From: Chitinimonas koreensis
Lineage (GTDB): Bacteria; Pseudomonadota; Gammaproteobacteria; Burkholderiales; Chitinimonadaceae
Length of the DNA stretch: 64,000 nucleotides
Assembly (NCBI RefSeq): GCF_014353015.1
Contig: NZ_CP060704.1
Span: forward strand, 1,451,001 to 1,515,000
Direction of reading: 5' to 3'
Made by a program: the position numbers and the translations under genes. Position 1 is the first letter of the stretch; each line of letters opens with the position of its first letter. The notes beneath the pieces are model-generated. The model saw only the letters and a list, made by a program, of their open reading frames with translations, was not told the origin of the DNA and ran no database searches. Of this stretch, positions 17,601-25,321 are shown piece by piece.

Positions 17601-18440
17601 TCAGACCAGGGCCACGGCGGCGGCCGCCGGCCGCTCGGCGCGGCGCAGCGCCCACGGCAGCAGCGCCCAGTAGCCGGCCAGCGCCAGCACCATGGTCAGC
17701 GCCGGCCGCGCGCGGTAGCCGGTCAGCGCCGCCACCAGGCCGCCGACCGGGCCGCCGTCGTCGAGCAGCGCGCGGCTGTCCCAGGCCGGGTCGAGCAGGC
17801 CCGGCAGCCAGCCGAACGAGATCATCCGCTCCACGCTGCCGATCAGCAGCGCGCCGGCCAGCAGCAACAGCATGAATTCGGAAAAGCGGAAGAAGGCGCG
17901 CCAGGAGAACAGCCGGCCGCCCAGCTGCAGCAGCCAGAAGGTGGCCAGCGCCAGCGCGAAGCCGGCCAGCGCCGAGACGGCGAAGCGGGCGAGGTCGACG
18001 CCCTGCTGGGCCGAGCCCAGGCCCCACAGGAAGATCACCGTCTCGCTGCCCTCGCGCGCCACGGCCAGCGCCACCAGCGCCAGCATGCCCCACCAGTTGG
18101 ACTGGCGCGCGCGCTCGGCCATGCCGCTCTCCAGCTCGCGCTTGAGCGTGCGGCCGTGACGGCGCATCCAGAACACCATCTGCACGATCAGCGCCGCGGC
18201 GGCGGCCATCATGGCGAGCTGGAAACAATCCTGCTGCTCGCCCTCGAACCATTCGGCGAAGCCGAGGATGGCGCCGCCGAGCGCGACGGCCGCCAGCAGG
18301 CCGGCGCCGACGCCGGCCCACAGGTAGCGGCGGCCCTGCGCCGCCTCGGGGTGGTTGCGCAGCCAGGCATGCAGGATGCCGACGATCAGCAAGGCCTCGA
18401 CGCTCTCGCGCCAGACGATGAACAGGACTTCTCCGAGCAT
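17601..18440 (-). CDS. ftrC: FTR1-family iron permease FtrC
   Basis: Inner-membrane iron permease of 279 residues with about seven helices and the two acidic motifs of the Ftr1/EfeU family: RESVEALL in the first helix and REGSETVIFL at mid-protein. These glutamates bind iron during transport. In FtrABCD systems (described in Bordetella, Brucella and Burkholderia) it works with the periplasmic FtrA/FtrB and the ferredoxin FtrD to take up ferrous iron. The ATG at 18438-18440 starts MLGEVLFIVWRE. It lies 13 bp after ftrB and 15 bp before ftrD, so it is in one operon. Confidence 0.93.
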   Translation of the reverse strand: MLGEVLFIVWRESVEALLIVGILHAWLRNHPEAAQGRRYLWAGVGAGLLAAVALGGAILGFAEWFEGEQQDCFQLAMMAAAAALIVQMVFWMRRHGRTLKRELESGMAERARQSNWWGMLALVALAVAREGSETVIFLWGLGSAQQGVDLARFAVSALAGFALALATFWLLQLGGRLFSWRAFFRFSEFMLLLLAGALLIGSVERMISFGWLPGLLDPAWDSRALLDDGGPVGGLVAALTGYRARPALTMVLALAGYWALLPWALRRAERPAAAAVALV

Positions 18441-18453
18441 GGCTTCCTCGCGG

Positions 18454-18783
18454 TTACGGGGTCACGACCAACACGCCCTGGCCGGTGGCCTGGTGGTAGT
18501 CGTCGAAGAAGGTGTAGCGGCCGGCCGACGGCGAGCGGATCACCACCACCGAGTGCGCGCCCGGCGCCAGCACCTTCTCCTTGCGCAGCGAATTGCTTTC
18601 GAACTCGATCGGCGTGGTGCCGGCGTTGCTGATCTCGATGCGGATCAGCTTGCCGGCCGGCGCCGTGAGCGTGGACGGGTAGAAGCGGCCGTCGCGGGCG
18701 ACCAGCTGCAGCGTCACTTCGTCGCCGGCCAGCGCCGGCAGGATCGCCGCGGCGAGCAGGGCCGGCAGCATGCGTGAGGTCAT
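18454..18783 (-). CDS. ftrB: Periplasmic cupredoxin-like protein FtrB
   Basis: Secreted protein of 109 residues. The signal peptide is MTSRMLPALLAAAILPALA, and the rest is a cupredoxin-like beta-sandwich (EfeO-N type) with FYPSTLTAPAGKLIRIEISN, EFESNSLRKEKVLAPG and a C-terminal GRYTFFDDYH. A Glu/Lys-rich patch replaces the classic blue-copper ligands. In the Ftr model FtrB oxidises ferrous iron delivered by FtrA before transport. The ATG at 18781-18783 has GGAGAA upstream. A 253-bp repeat-bearing gap separates it from ftrA, unusual for this otherwise tight cluster. Confidence 0.88.
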   Translation of the reverse strand: MTSRMLPALLAAAILPALAGDEVTLQLVARDGRFYPSTLTAPAGKLIRIEISNAGTTPIEFESNSLRKEKVLAPGAHSVVVIRSPSAGRYTFFDDYHQATGQGVLVVTP

Positions 18784-18895
18784 CTGAAGGTTCTCCGTAT
18801 TCAGACCTGGGGAGGTGCGCTCGAGCGAAGCCAGGCTTCCCTCTGGACGACTACCCCGCTCAGTCCCTGGCTGCGCCGGGGCCCGCCATGGGGAC

Positions 18896-18990
18896 CCCGG
18901 TAGCGGCGAGGGCAGGGGGAGTAGGCATGGATCAAGGGAGCGCCGACGGTCGGGTATTCCCGAGCGCAAACGCCCGGCTGTGCCGGGTGG
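18896..18990. repeat. Dispersed repeat between ftrA and ftrB (copy 1)
   Basis: The segment CGGCGAGGGCAGGGGG, followed by a GGATCAA and then by CGCCCGGCTGTGCCGGG, recurs in the same order at 19953-20041. Its function is unknown; it accounts for much of the unusual gap between ftrA and ftrB. Confidence 0.6.
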
Positions 18991-19036
18991 CCGCAGCGGC
19001 GTTCGATCCGCAGGCCGCGGTTGCCGAGGCAGGCGC

Positions 19037-19567
19037 TCAATAGCCGCCCTTTTTGCCGGTACCGGCATAGGTGAAGTCGTAGTTCACCTCGATCGGCTTG
19101 AACCACGGACCGACGCCGGTCTCCTTGTCGACGTGGCGGCCGAAGTGGGCGTGCTCGTTGGCGCTCGGCGGCAGCACGGTCAGCTTGAGGTGGTACTTGC
19201 CCGGACCCTGCAGCTTCACGTTGTCGCCGTAGTGCGGGCCGTCGTCGGCCACCATCGGCATCAGGTCGCCGGCCTGCTTGGCGCCGCCGTTCTTCTGCAG
19301 CTCGTACTTCACCACCAGGTAGGGCATCCAGTCGCCCTCGGCGAAGCCGGTCGGGTTGTCCTTCACGGCGTGGATGTCGGCTTCGAGGTGGATGTCGGTC
19401 TTGTCGGCGTCGCGCATCATGCCGGCCGGTTCCATCTTGATCGGCTGCAGGTAGACCGCGGCGATTTCCATGCCGCCGGCGAGAACGGGCTTGCCGACCG
19501 GGGTCTCGGCGGCGAACGAGGGGACGGCCAGGCCGGCCAGCAGCAGGGAGAGGGCGATGCGCTTCAT
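19037..19567 (-). CDS. ftrA: Periplasmic iron-binding protein FtrA (P19/Tp34 family)
   Basis: Secreted high-affinity iron(-copper) protein of 176 residues. The signal peptide is MKRIALSLLLAGLAVPSFA. Family features include GGMEIAAVYLQPIKMEP with its metal-ligand Met/Glu residues, HLEADIHA, DGPHYGDNVKL, and NEHAHFGRHVDKETGVGPWF with the histidine ligands. This is the first gene of ftrABCD. The ATG at 19565-19567 follows a GAGG site; an upstream in-frame start would spoil the signal peptide. A Fur box lies ~96 bp upstream, so iron repression of the operon is expected. Confidence 0.94.
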   Translation of the reverse strand: MKRIALSLLLAGLAVPSFAAETPVGKPVLAGGMEIAAVYLQPIKMEPAGMMRDADKTDIHLEADIHAVKDNPTGFAEGDWMPYLVVKYELQKNGGAKQAGDLMPMVADDGPHYGDNVKLQGPGKYHLKLTVLPPSANEHAHFGRHVDKETGVGPWFKPIEVNYDFTYAGTGKKGGY

Positions 19568-19662
19568 GCGGGGATTCCTCGGAACGGCGAAGGGGAAGAA
19601 GCGAGGGCGCCGGGACCGGCGCGCGCTCACGGACCTGTTAACGCGGTAGTGGGAATCGGGTT

Positions 19663-19681
19663 GACAATGATTCTCATCATT
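19663..19681 (-). promoter_or_regulatory. Fur box upstream of ftrA
   Basis: GACAATGATTCTCATCATT matches 14 of 19 positions of the Fur consensus GATAATGATAATCATTATC by eye. It lies between ftrA (reverse strand) and a forward promoter at 19701-19730. The position suits iron-dependent repression of ftrABCD. Confidence 0.8.
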
Positions 19682-19736
19682 TTTCGCACTGACGCCGCGC
19701 TTGACCGCGCCGGGCCGTCGCGGCTACATTGCCGCC

Positions 19737-19866
19737 TAGCGCCGATTTGACCGATCCAGCTTGCGGGCGCTTAACAAATGCGGCTAAAGCGTGGTCCCTG
19801 TCGGTAGGCGCGAAGCGCCGAGACAGCCAACCCGCAGAGCCGCCCGGCTCGCGGGTTTTTTGTTTT
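19737..19866 (+). ncRNA. Candidate small RNA with own promoter and terminator
   Basis: A good sigma-70 promoter (TTGACC 19701-19706, 18-bp spacer, TACATT 19725-19730) is followed ~130 nt later by a strong intrinsic terminator (AACCCGC-AGAGCC/GGCTC-GCGGGTT then six T, ending ~19862). Between them CTGTC...GGCGCGAAGCGCC...GACAG forms a second stable hairpin. No convincing reading frame fits between. I do not recognise it as a known RNA family. It lies next to the Fur box but that site is upstream of the -35, so Fur control is uncertain. Confidence 0.45.
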
Positions 19867-19952
19867 CCACCCTTCTGGCCGGCCCGACTGGGCGAGCGCC
19901 GGCGAGGCGCCCTCCAGACCGCCCCACGAAGTCTTCGACTTCGCCAGGGCCG

Positions 19953-20041
19953 CCGGTGGCGGCGAGGGCAGGGGGCGTGGGATCAAATGGCGGGCAAGGG
20001 TTGTCCCCCGCTGCTGTTGAGCGCCCGGCTTTGCCGGGCGA
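19953..20041. repeat. Dispersed repeat (copy 2)
   Basis: Shares GGCGGCGAGGGCAGGGGG, GGATCAA and GCGCCCGGCTTTGCCGGGC with the copy at 18896-18990, about 1 kb apart. The end hairpin GCCCGGC/GCCGGGC is conserved. No gene is seen at 19867-20210. Confidence 0.6.
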
Positions 20042-20210
20042 GGAATTGAAGTACGAGCAGCTGAGCTGTTCCTGTTTGAACGCGCCGATTTAATCGACAA
20101 CTTGCGGGGCGCGTGGCGATCGATATCGAAGTCGATGCGCCGAACCCAGAACCGCTAAAGCGCCGCCCGCCATCGGGCTTCGCTGTCGCCACCTGTTCCT
20201 GGAGAAGCCC

Positions 20211-20557
20211 ATGTTCGACTGCATCGACACCCCCTACCCGAATTCGACACCCCCGCTGCCGACCAAGCCGGCCGCCGCGCCACGCCGGTCGCTCAACCGG
20301 TCGTACCGTCCGACGCCTTGGCGCGCCGCCATGCCGGCCGCAACTGGGCGCGCTTCGCCGCCCGGCCCGGCCGCCAGGCCGCGCTGGCGCGGCTGCGCGA
20401 GGTCGCGCTCTACCTCGATGCCCAGGTCGAGCGCCTGGCCGACGGCGGCGTGCTGGTGCTCGACCTGAGCCTCAACGAGACGCTGGCGCTGGTCGAACGC
20501 TTCGGCGCCGAGCTGGCGGTCGAGGCCGGCATCGCCGGCCATGGCTCGCATCCCTGA
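20211..20557 (+). pseudogene. Small unrecognised gene with probable one-base frame interruption
   Basis: An ATG at 20211 has a good GGAGAAG ribosome site. The first eight codons (MFDCIDTP) are in one frame; adding a C to the C run at 20229-20233 moves into the frame that continues LPEFDTPAADQAGRR and then NWARFAARPGRQAALARLRE to a stop at 20557. The joined product would be about 115 residues. Its second half is an Ala/Leu-rich amphipathic region (LYLDAQVERLADGGVLVLDL). I do not recognise the family. The type of lesion matches the other interrupted genes in this window. Confidence 0.5.
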
Positions 20558-20582
20558 GCGCGATCCGTTGTCGGACGTCTAG

Positions 20583-20640
20583 GCCGGAATCCATTCCCGA
20601 CAGCGCCGTCTATCCAGCTCGCTGTCGGAAATGAATTCCG
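20583..20640. repeat. GGAAT/ATTCC inverted repeat
   Basis: Arms CCGGAATCCATTCCCGACAG and CTGTCGGAAATGAATTCCG form an imperfect 58-bp inverted repeat related to the cluster at 2081-2157. It lies between the small unknown gene and the MATE gene. Confidence 0.65.
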
Positions 20641-20770
20641 AACTACGTTCCAAGCCGCGTTCGATCGAGACGGGCAGGCCGGCTTTATATCGCACCGAAA
20701 CGGGGCAGGCGCGGCGAGCCAGGCGCTAGAATGGCCGGCCGGGTTCGCCCGCTTCCCGTCGTGTCGATCC

Positions 20771-22198
20771 ATGCCGCTCCGCTTCTTCCGCTCCCCCGCC
20801 GTCCGCACCGAAACCGCCGCGCTGTGGCGACTGGCCTGGCCGATGCTGATCGGCCAGCTCGCCGCGGTCGGCATGGCCGTGGCCGACGTGGCCATGGCCG
20901 GCCACGCCAGCGCCAACGACCTGGCCGCGGTGTCGCTCGGCGCCTCGGTCTGGTCGATCGTCATCGTCACGCTGATGGGGGTGATGATGTCGGTCAACCC
21001 GACCGTGGCCCACCACGTCGGCGCCGAGGAATACCACCGCATCCCGCACCTGGTGCGGCAGGCGCTGTGGAAGGCGCTCGGCATCGGCCTCCTGGCCTTC
21101 GTGGCGGCCAACGCCTGCGCGCTGGTGTTCGACGGCATGAAGCTCGAGCCCGAGGTGCGCGAGATGGCCAAGCGCTTCCTGCACGTGGTCAGCTTCGCGC
21201 TGCCGGCCTTCTCCTGCTACCGCGTGCTGTACGGCTACAGCGCCAGCCTCAATCAGGTCAAGCCGATGATGGTGATCGCGCTGGCCGCGCTGGCGCTCAA
21301 CATCGTGCTCAACTGGGTGCTGATCTACGGCCACTTCGGCCTGCCGCGCATGGGCGGCCTGGGCTGCGCGGTGGCCACGCTGGTCTGCGTCTGGTTCAAC
21401 CTGCTGGCGCTGCTGGCCTGGATGCGCCGCGCGCCGGCCTATCGCCGCACCTGGCCGCTTGACCGCTGGGAAGGCCCGCACTGGCGCGAGATCCGCACGC
21501 TGCTGAAGATCGGCCTGCCGATCGGGGTGACCTACTTCGCTGAATCGAGCGCCTTCGGCTTGATCGCGCTCCTGGTGGCCGAATTCGGCGCGGCCCAGGT
21601 GGCGGCGCACCAGATCGCGCTCAACTTCTCCTCGCTGGTGTTCATGCTGCCGCTGAGCCTCGGCGTGGCGCTGATCACCCGCATCGGCCACGCGCTGGGC
21701 GAGGGCGATCCGGCGGCGGCGCGTTTCCGCGCCTGGGTCGGCGTCGGCCTGTCGTTCGGCTTCGCCATCCTGTCGGCCAGCTTCATCGCGCTGTTCAACC
21801 GCCAGATCGCCGCGGCCTATACCAGCGACGCCGCGGTGGCCGCGCTGGCGGCCCACCTGCTGGTGTTCGCCGCGGTGTTCCAGCTGTCGGACGCCACCCA
21901 GGTCTCGACCAGCTGCGCGATCCGCGGCTACAAGGTGACGCGGCCGCCGATGGTGATCCACATGACCGCGTTCTGGGGCTTCTCGCTGCCGCTCGGCTGC
22001 GTGCTGGGCCTGGCGCCGTCCTGGCTGCCGTGGCGGCCGGCCGCGCCGATGGCGGCCGAGGGCTTCTGGATCGCGCTGGTGGTCGGCCTCACCGTGGCGG
22101 CCGGCGGGCTGACCTGGTTCCTCGACCACCTGTCGCGCAAGCGGCTGGCCGGCCCGGCGCCGCTCGATCAGGCGCGGATGGCGAACCGCGCGGCGTAG
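20771..22198 (+). CDS. MATE-family multidrug efflux transporter (NorM-like)
   Basis: Inner-membrane cation/drug antiporter of 475 residues with the 12-helix MATE pattern in two MatE halves (~20-180 and ~245-405). Helix 1 reads LWRLAWPMLIGQLAAVGMAVADVAMAG and the second half begins ALLKIG-like (TLLKIGLPIGVTYFAESS). It exports cationic compounds using a Na+ or H+ gradient; the substrate cannot be predicted. A TAGAAT -10 lies at 20727-20732. The 3' end overlaps the convergent nasS gene by 31 bp. No regulator is adjacent. Confidence 0.94.
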   Translation: MPLRFFRSPAVRTETAALWRLAWPMLIGQLAAVGMAVADVAMAGHASANDLAAVSLGASVWSIVIVTLMGVMMSVNPTVAHHVGAEEYHRIPHLVRQALWKALGIGLLAFVAANACALVFDGMKLEPEVREMAKRFLHVVSFALPAFSCYRVLYGYSASLNQVKPMMVIALAALALNIVLNWVLIYGHFGLPRMGGLGCAVATLVCVWFNLLALLAWMRRAPAYRRTWPLDRWEGPHWREIRTLLKIGLPIGVTYFAESSAFGLIALLVAEFGAAQVAAHQIALNFSSLVFMLPLSLGVALITRIGHALGEGDPAAARFRAWVGVGLSFGFAILSASFIALFNRQIAAAYTSDAAVAALAAHLLVFAAVFQLSDATQVSTSCAIRGYKVTRPPMVIHMTAFWGFSLPLGCVLGLAPSWLPWRPAAPMAAEGFWIALVVGLTVAAGGLTWFLDHLSRKRLAGPAPLDQARMANRAA

Positions 22199-23334
22199 CC
22201 GGCCGGGTCGCTGCCGTCCCAGACGCTGCCGTCGAACAGCGTGCCGCTGCGCATCGGCTCGGCCGGCAGCGCGATGCCGAGCGCCTGCGCCGCCTCGGCG
22301 TACAGGTCGATCCGGTTCACGGCGCGCGCCACCGCCAGGTAGTCGGGATCCGTCTTGAGCAGGCCCCAGCGCCGATGCTGGGTGAGAAACCACATGCCGT
22401 CCGACAGGTAGGGATAGTTGACCCGGCCGTCGTCGAAGAACTTCATGTAGTCCGGGTCCTGCCAGCTGCGGCCCAGGCCGTCGTCGTAGCGGCCGGCCAG
22501 CCGCTGTTCGATCGAATCCACCGCACAGTTCACGTAGGCCCGGTCGGCCAGCGTCTCGGCCACCCGGCGCCGGTTGGCCTGGGCGTCGATCCAGCGCGAG
22601 GCGTCGAGCAGCGCCATCACCAGCGCGCGCGCGGTGTTGGGGTGACGGCGGGCGAAGGCCGCGGTGGTACCGAGCACCTTCTCCGGATGGCCGGGCCAGA
22701 TCGCCTGGCTGGTCGCCGCGGTGAAGCCGGCGCGCTCGGCGATCGCGCGCTGGTGCCACGGCTCGCCGGCGCAGAAGCCGTCCATGTTGCCGACGCGCAT
22801 GTGCGCCACCATCTGCGGCGGCGGCACCACGATGGTGTTCACGTCGCGCAGCGGATCGATGCCGTGGGCCGCCAGCCAGTAGTACAGCCACATGGCGTGG
22901 GTGCCGGTCGGGAAGGTCTGGGCGAAGGTCAGCGTGCGCGGCGCGGCGCGGGCCTTGCGGGCGAGCCGCTCGCCGTCGGTCGCGCCGTCGGCCGCCAGCC
23001 GGCTCGACAGGGTGATGGCCTGGCCGTTCTGGTTCAGCGTCATCAGCACGTTCATGTCGCACTGCGGCCCGCCGATGCCCATCTGCACGCCGTAGACCAG
23101 GCCGTACAGCGCATGGGCGGCGTCGAGCTCGCCGCCGGCCAGCTTGTCGCGGATCGCGGCCCAGCTCGCCTCGCGCCGCGGCACGATGCGGATGCCGTAC
23201 TTGCGGTCGAAGCCGAGCACGGCGGCCATCACCACCGAGGCGCAGTCGGTCAGCGGGATGAAGCCGACCTGGACCTCTTCCTTTTCCGGCCGGTCGCTGC
23301 CGGCTGGATGCATCACTTCGGCGGGCTGTTCCAT
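22168..23334 (-). CDS. nasS: NasS-like cytoplasmic nitrate/nitrite sensor (NrtA/CmpA fold)
   Basis: The protein (388 residues) has the fold of NrtA/CmpA-type ABC solute-binding proteins (VGFIPLTDCASVVMAAVLGF; TFPTGTHAMWLYYWLA; PPPQMVAHMRVGNMDGFCAGEPW) but lacks a signal peptide or lipobox: it begins MEQPAEVMHPAGSDRPEKEE. This is typical of NasS, which sequesters the ANTAR antiterminator NasT until nitrate or nitrite binds. A nasT-like gene lies 1.4 kb away on the same strand, supporting the call. The AGGAAA ribosome site is 6 nt before the ATG. A strong intrinsic terminator stands 28 bp before the ATG, so the gene may itself be controlled by attenuation. Confidence 0.85.
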   Translation of the reverse strand: MEQPAEVMHPAGSDRPEKEEVQVGFIPLTDCASVVMAAVLGFDRKYGIRIVPRREASWAAIRDKLAGGELDAAHALYGLVYGVQMGIGGPQCDMNVLMTLNQNGQAITLSSRLAADGATDGERLARKARAAPRTLTFAQTFPTGTHAMWLYYWLAAHGIDPLRDVNTIVVPPPQMVAHMRVGNMDGFCAGEPWHQRAIAERAGFTAATSQAIWPGHPEKVLGTTAAFARRHPNTARALVMALLDASRWIDAQANRRRVAETLADRAYVNCAVDSIEQRLAGRYDDGLGRSWQDPDYMKFFDDGRVNYPYLSDGMWFLTQHRRWGLLKTDPDYLAVARAVNRIDLYAEAAQALGIALPAEPMRSGTLFDGSVWDGSDPAGYAARFAIRA

Positions 23335-23361
23335 GCGGTTTCCTGTGCTGTGTGCCGCCCG

Positions 23362-23412
23362 AAAAAAAAAACGGCGCACTCCGACCGGTCGAGCCAGCCA
23401 AAGGACGCCGTT
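23362..23412 (-). terminator. Intrinsic terminator/attenuator just upstream of nasS
   Basis: Read on the reverse strand, ACGGCG...CGCCGT closes a hairpin followed by ten consecutive T, ending 28 bp before the nasS ATG. The inner part (GACCGGTC) is also palindromic. Upstream in the same leader is a perfect hairpin, GCCGGCGGT/ACCGCCGGC (23459-23480). A terminator inside a leader fits ANTAR-type antitermination, but I cannot identify the paired hexaloop motif with confidence. Confidence 0.6.
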
Positions 23413-24058
23413 GTCCCTGGGCGCAGACGGCGAACCGCCCGTGCCACCGGAGCTATCCGCCGGCGGTCGAAACCGCCGGCTTGGGCTCCCAATCAGACTC
23501 CCCAACGAATCTGTAGCGTGATCCGGCTCGCCATTGAGCCGCGCTTCGAGGGTCGATATAGCAGGAGCCGTGCCAGCCCGTGGCGGCACTTCCGCGGCCG
23601 GCCTCGCCGAGGCGAGCAAGCGATTGGTTCGAAACGGTTTTTGCGATCATGGCGAGGTCCGCGGCGATCGGCCGGCGCCGCCATTCCCGCCGGCCGGCCC
23701 GCCCTCTGCGGCGCGGATGCGGCGCCGCAGCACGAAGCGGCCGTTGCGCTGCACCGCGGCTGGGCGGCGAGCGGGCCGGCCGCCTCAAAACGGCGCGCTT
23801 GCCAAGCCGCGCGCGCGGCGGTTAGAGTGCGGACAGCTTCCAACCGTATGACGCATCGCAACACGCCATGATCCGCCGTCCCGCCATCACCATGATTAAA
23901 CGCACCGCGACCAAATCGTCGCGGGGCGCGCTGTGGTGTGCGCGGAAGGGAAGCTAGAACGCAAGCCCCATCCGCCGAATACCCAGAAGCCCCCGAGTCC
24001 AGCAGACCGGGGGCTTCGTCTTTTCAGGCCCGCCAAGGCCGCATAACGGAGAAACACG
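23413..24058. other. Long leader/intergenic region between nasS and ilvM
   Basis: About 650 bp without a convincing gene. It contains the nasS leader hairpin, a possible forward -10 (TAGAGT, 23823-23828), and a short frame (MIKRTATKSSRGALWCARKG, 23892-23957) that could be a leader peptide for ilvM, though it is not rich in Ile/Val/Leu codons. A terminator hairpin follows at 23986-24024. Confidence 0.4.
23986..24024 (+). terminator. Terminator/attenuator upstream of ilvM
   Basis: GAAGCCCCC (23986-23994) pairs with GGGGGCTTC (24009-24017), followed by GTCTTTT. It lies 35 bp before the ilvM start and downstream of a possible promoter, so it could act as an attenuator. Confidence 0.65.
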
Positions 24059-24310
24059 ATGCCCAAGCAACTGACCCTGAGCGTGGACAACAACAGCGAT
24101 GCGCTCGAGCGCGTGCTGCGCGTGGTGCGCCACCGCGGCTTCGCGGTGCGCCGCATGGAGGCGACGCTGCCCGAGACCGGCGAGCGGATGGAGGTGCTGC
24201 TCGAGATCGACAGCCCGCGGCCGTCCTGGCACCTGGTGTCGCAGCTGGCCAAGCTCGGCGAGGTGCGCACGCTGGCGTTGCGCGGCGAGGCGGTCAGCGT
24301 GTCGCTGTAA
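24059..24310 (+). CDS. ilvM: IlvM-like ACT-domain protein (acetolactate synthase II small subunit type)
   Basis: An 83-residue protein consisting of a single ACT domain, with the IlvM pattern QLTLSVDNNSDALERVLRVVRHRGFAVRRM and a central LEIDSPRPSWHLVSQLAKL. IlvM activates the catalytic subunit IlvG in branched-chain amino acid synthesis. Here it stands alone: no ilvG or other ilv gene is adjacent, which is unusual. The ATG is preceded by GGAGA and by a terminator hairpin that may be an attenuator. It could serve a distant catalytic subunit or be a different ACT regulator. Confidence 0.75.
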   Translation: MPKQLTLSVDNNSDALERVLRVVRHRGFAVRRMEATLPETGERMEVLLEIDSPRPSWHLVSQLAKLGEVRTLALRGEAVSVSL

Positions 24311-24342
24311 GGCCGGCCGTGAACGTTGTTGCAGGTGTTGTC

Positions 24343-24407
24343 GTAGGAGCGGCTTCAGCCGCGAATGGCAGAGGAGCACCGCCGTTCGCGGCTGAAGCCG
24401 CTCCTAC
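24343..24407. repeat. REP pair, GTAGGAGCGG family (perfect arms)
   Basis: Two 23-bp arms, starting GTAGGAGCGG and ending CCGCTCCTAC, are exact reverse complements around a 19-bp loop. This is the best-preserved copy of the family in the window. It lies just after ilvM. Confidence 0.9.
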
Positions 24408-24450
24408 AGGGGGCAGGCGAGCGTGAGCTTGCTGGCAGGCAGCAAGATCC

Positions 24451-24528
24451 TCACAAGACGCCGAACAGCTTCAGGACGATGAGCAGGCTGAGCGGAACGC
24501 CCAGCAGCCAGAGGATGAACATTTTCAT
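24451..24528 (-). CDS. Single-helix membrane microprotein (25 residues)
   Basis: A 25-residue hydrophobic peptide starting MKMFILWLLGVPLSLLIVLK and ending LFGVL, i.e. one transmembrane helix and nothing else. The ATG at 24526-24528 is preceded on the reverse strand by AAGGAAG with 7-nt spacing, a strong ribosome site. Similar tiny WLLG-P-LL proteins occur in other proteobacteria. No partner is obvious. It is too short for most gene callers. A second ATG six bases downstream would shorten it to 23 residues. Confidence 0.6.
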   Translation of the reverse strand: MKMFILWLLGVPLSLLIVLKLFGVL

Positions 24529-24736
24529 GATGTCGCTTCCTTGTGGTTCGGCAGGGTGCCGGTTGGGCGGATCGGAGCCGGGCTCCGGGCCTGACAAGGA
24601 AGTCCGCAGCTTGCGTGCCATCGTTCTTGATGGCGCAAGCAATTGATATTTATGGATTTCGTATTCGGGCCGATGAGCGTCGGCGCGGTAATGCTTACAC
24701 CGGGTCGGTAAGCTCTACCGGCCGCGGCCCGGCGGT

Positions 24737-25321
24737 TCAGCCGAGCAGCTCGCTCGCCTCGACCAGCTGGCGCGCCACCTCGGCCAGTTTCACGCCGCGC
24801 GCCATCGCGGTGCGGCGCAGCAGCTGGTAGGCCTCGTCCTCGCCCAGGCCGCGCCGCTTCATCACCAGGCCCTTGGCACGGTCGATCAGCTTGCGGTCGG
24901 CCAGTTGGCGGCGGGTGTCGGCCAGCTCGTCGCGCAGCCTGCGTTCCTCGTCGAAGCGCGCGATGGCGACGTCGAGCACCGGCTTGAGCCGTGCCGGCGT
25001 CAGGCCGTCGACCACGTAGGCGGTCACGCCGGCGCGTACCGCGGCACGGATGTGCGCCTCGTCGCCGTCGCCGGTGAACATCACGATCGGCCGCGGTGCA
25101 TCCTGGTGCATCACCGCGATGTGCTCGAGCACGTCGCGGCTCGGCGAGTCGGTGTCGACGATCACCGCGTCGGGCTGCAGCCGGGCCACCACCTCGGCCA
25201 GCTCGAAGGCCGACGCCACCTCGGCCAGCACTTCGAAGCCGGCCGCCAGCAATGCGTCGCGCAGCGCCCCGACGGTGCGCTCCGTATCGTTCACCAGTAC
25301 CAGTCGCAGCGGCTTGCCCAT
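24737..25321 (-). CDS. nasT: NasT-like ANTAR response regulator (antiterminator)
   Basis: RNA-binding regulator of 194 residues. A receiver domain (~5-120; VLVNDTERTVGALRDALL, acceptor region VIVDTDSP) is followed by a helical linker and an ANTAR domain (~130-190; DRKLIDRAKGLVMKRRGLGEDEAYQLLRRTAM). NasT-type proteins prevent transcription termination in leaders of nitrate-assimilation operons when released by NasS. The ATG at 25319-25321 has AGAGG upstream. Its usual partner nasS lies 1.4 kb away, with ilvM, a REP and a microprotein gene between. No nitrate reductase genes are in this window. Confidence 0.88.
   Translation of the reverse strand: MGKPLRLVLVNDTERTVGALRDALLAAGFEVLAEVASAFELAEVVARLQPDAVIVDTDSPSRDVLEHIAVMHQDAPRPIVMFTGDGDEAHIRAAVRAGVTAYVVDGLTPARLKPVLDVAIARFDEERRLRDELADTRRQLADRKLIDRAKGLVMKRRGLGEDEAYQLLRRTAMARGVKLAEVARQLVEASELLG

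Noticed and set aside
23892..23957. Amino-acid-responsive leader peptide for ilvM
   Set aside because: The short frame is not enriched in Ile, Val or Leu codons, so classical attenuation is not supported; only the terminator hairpin is reported.
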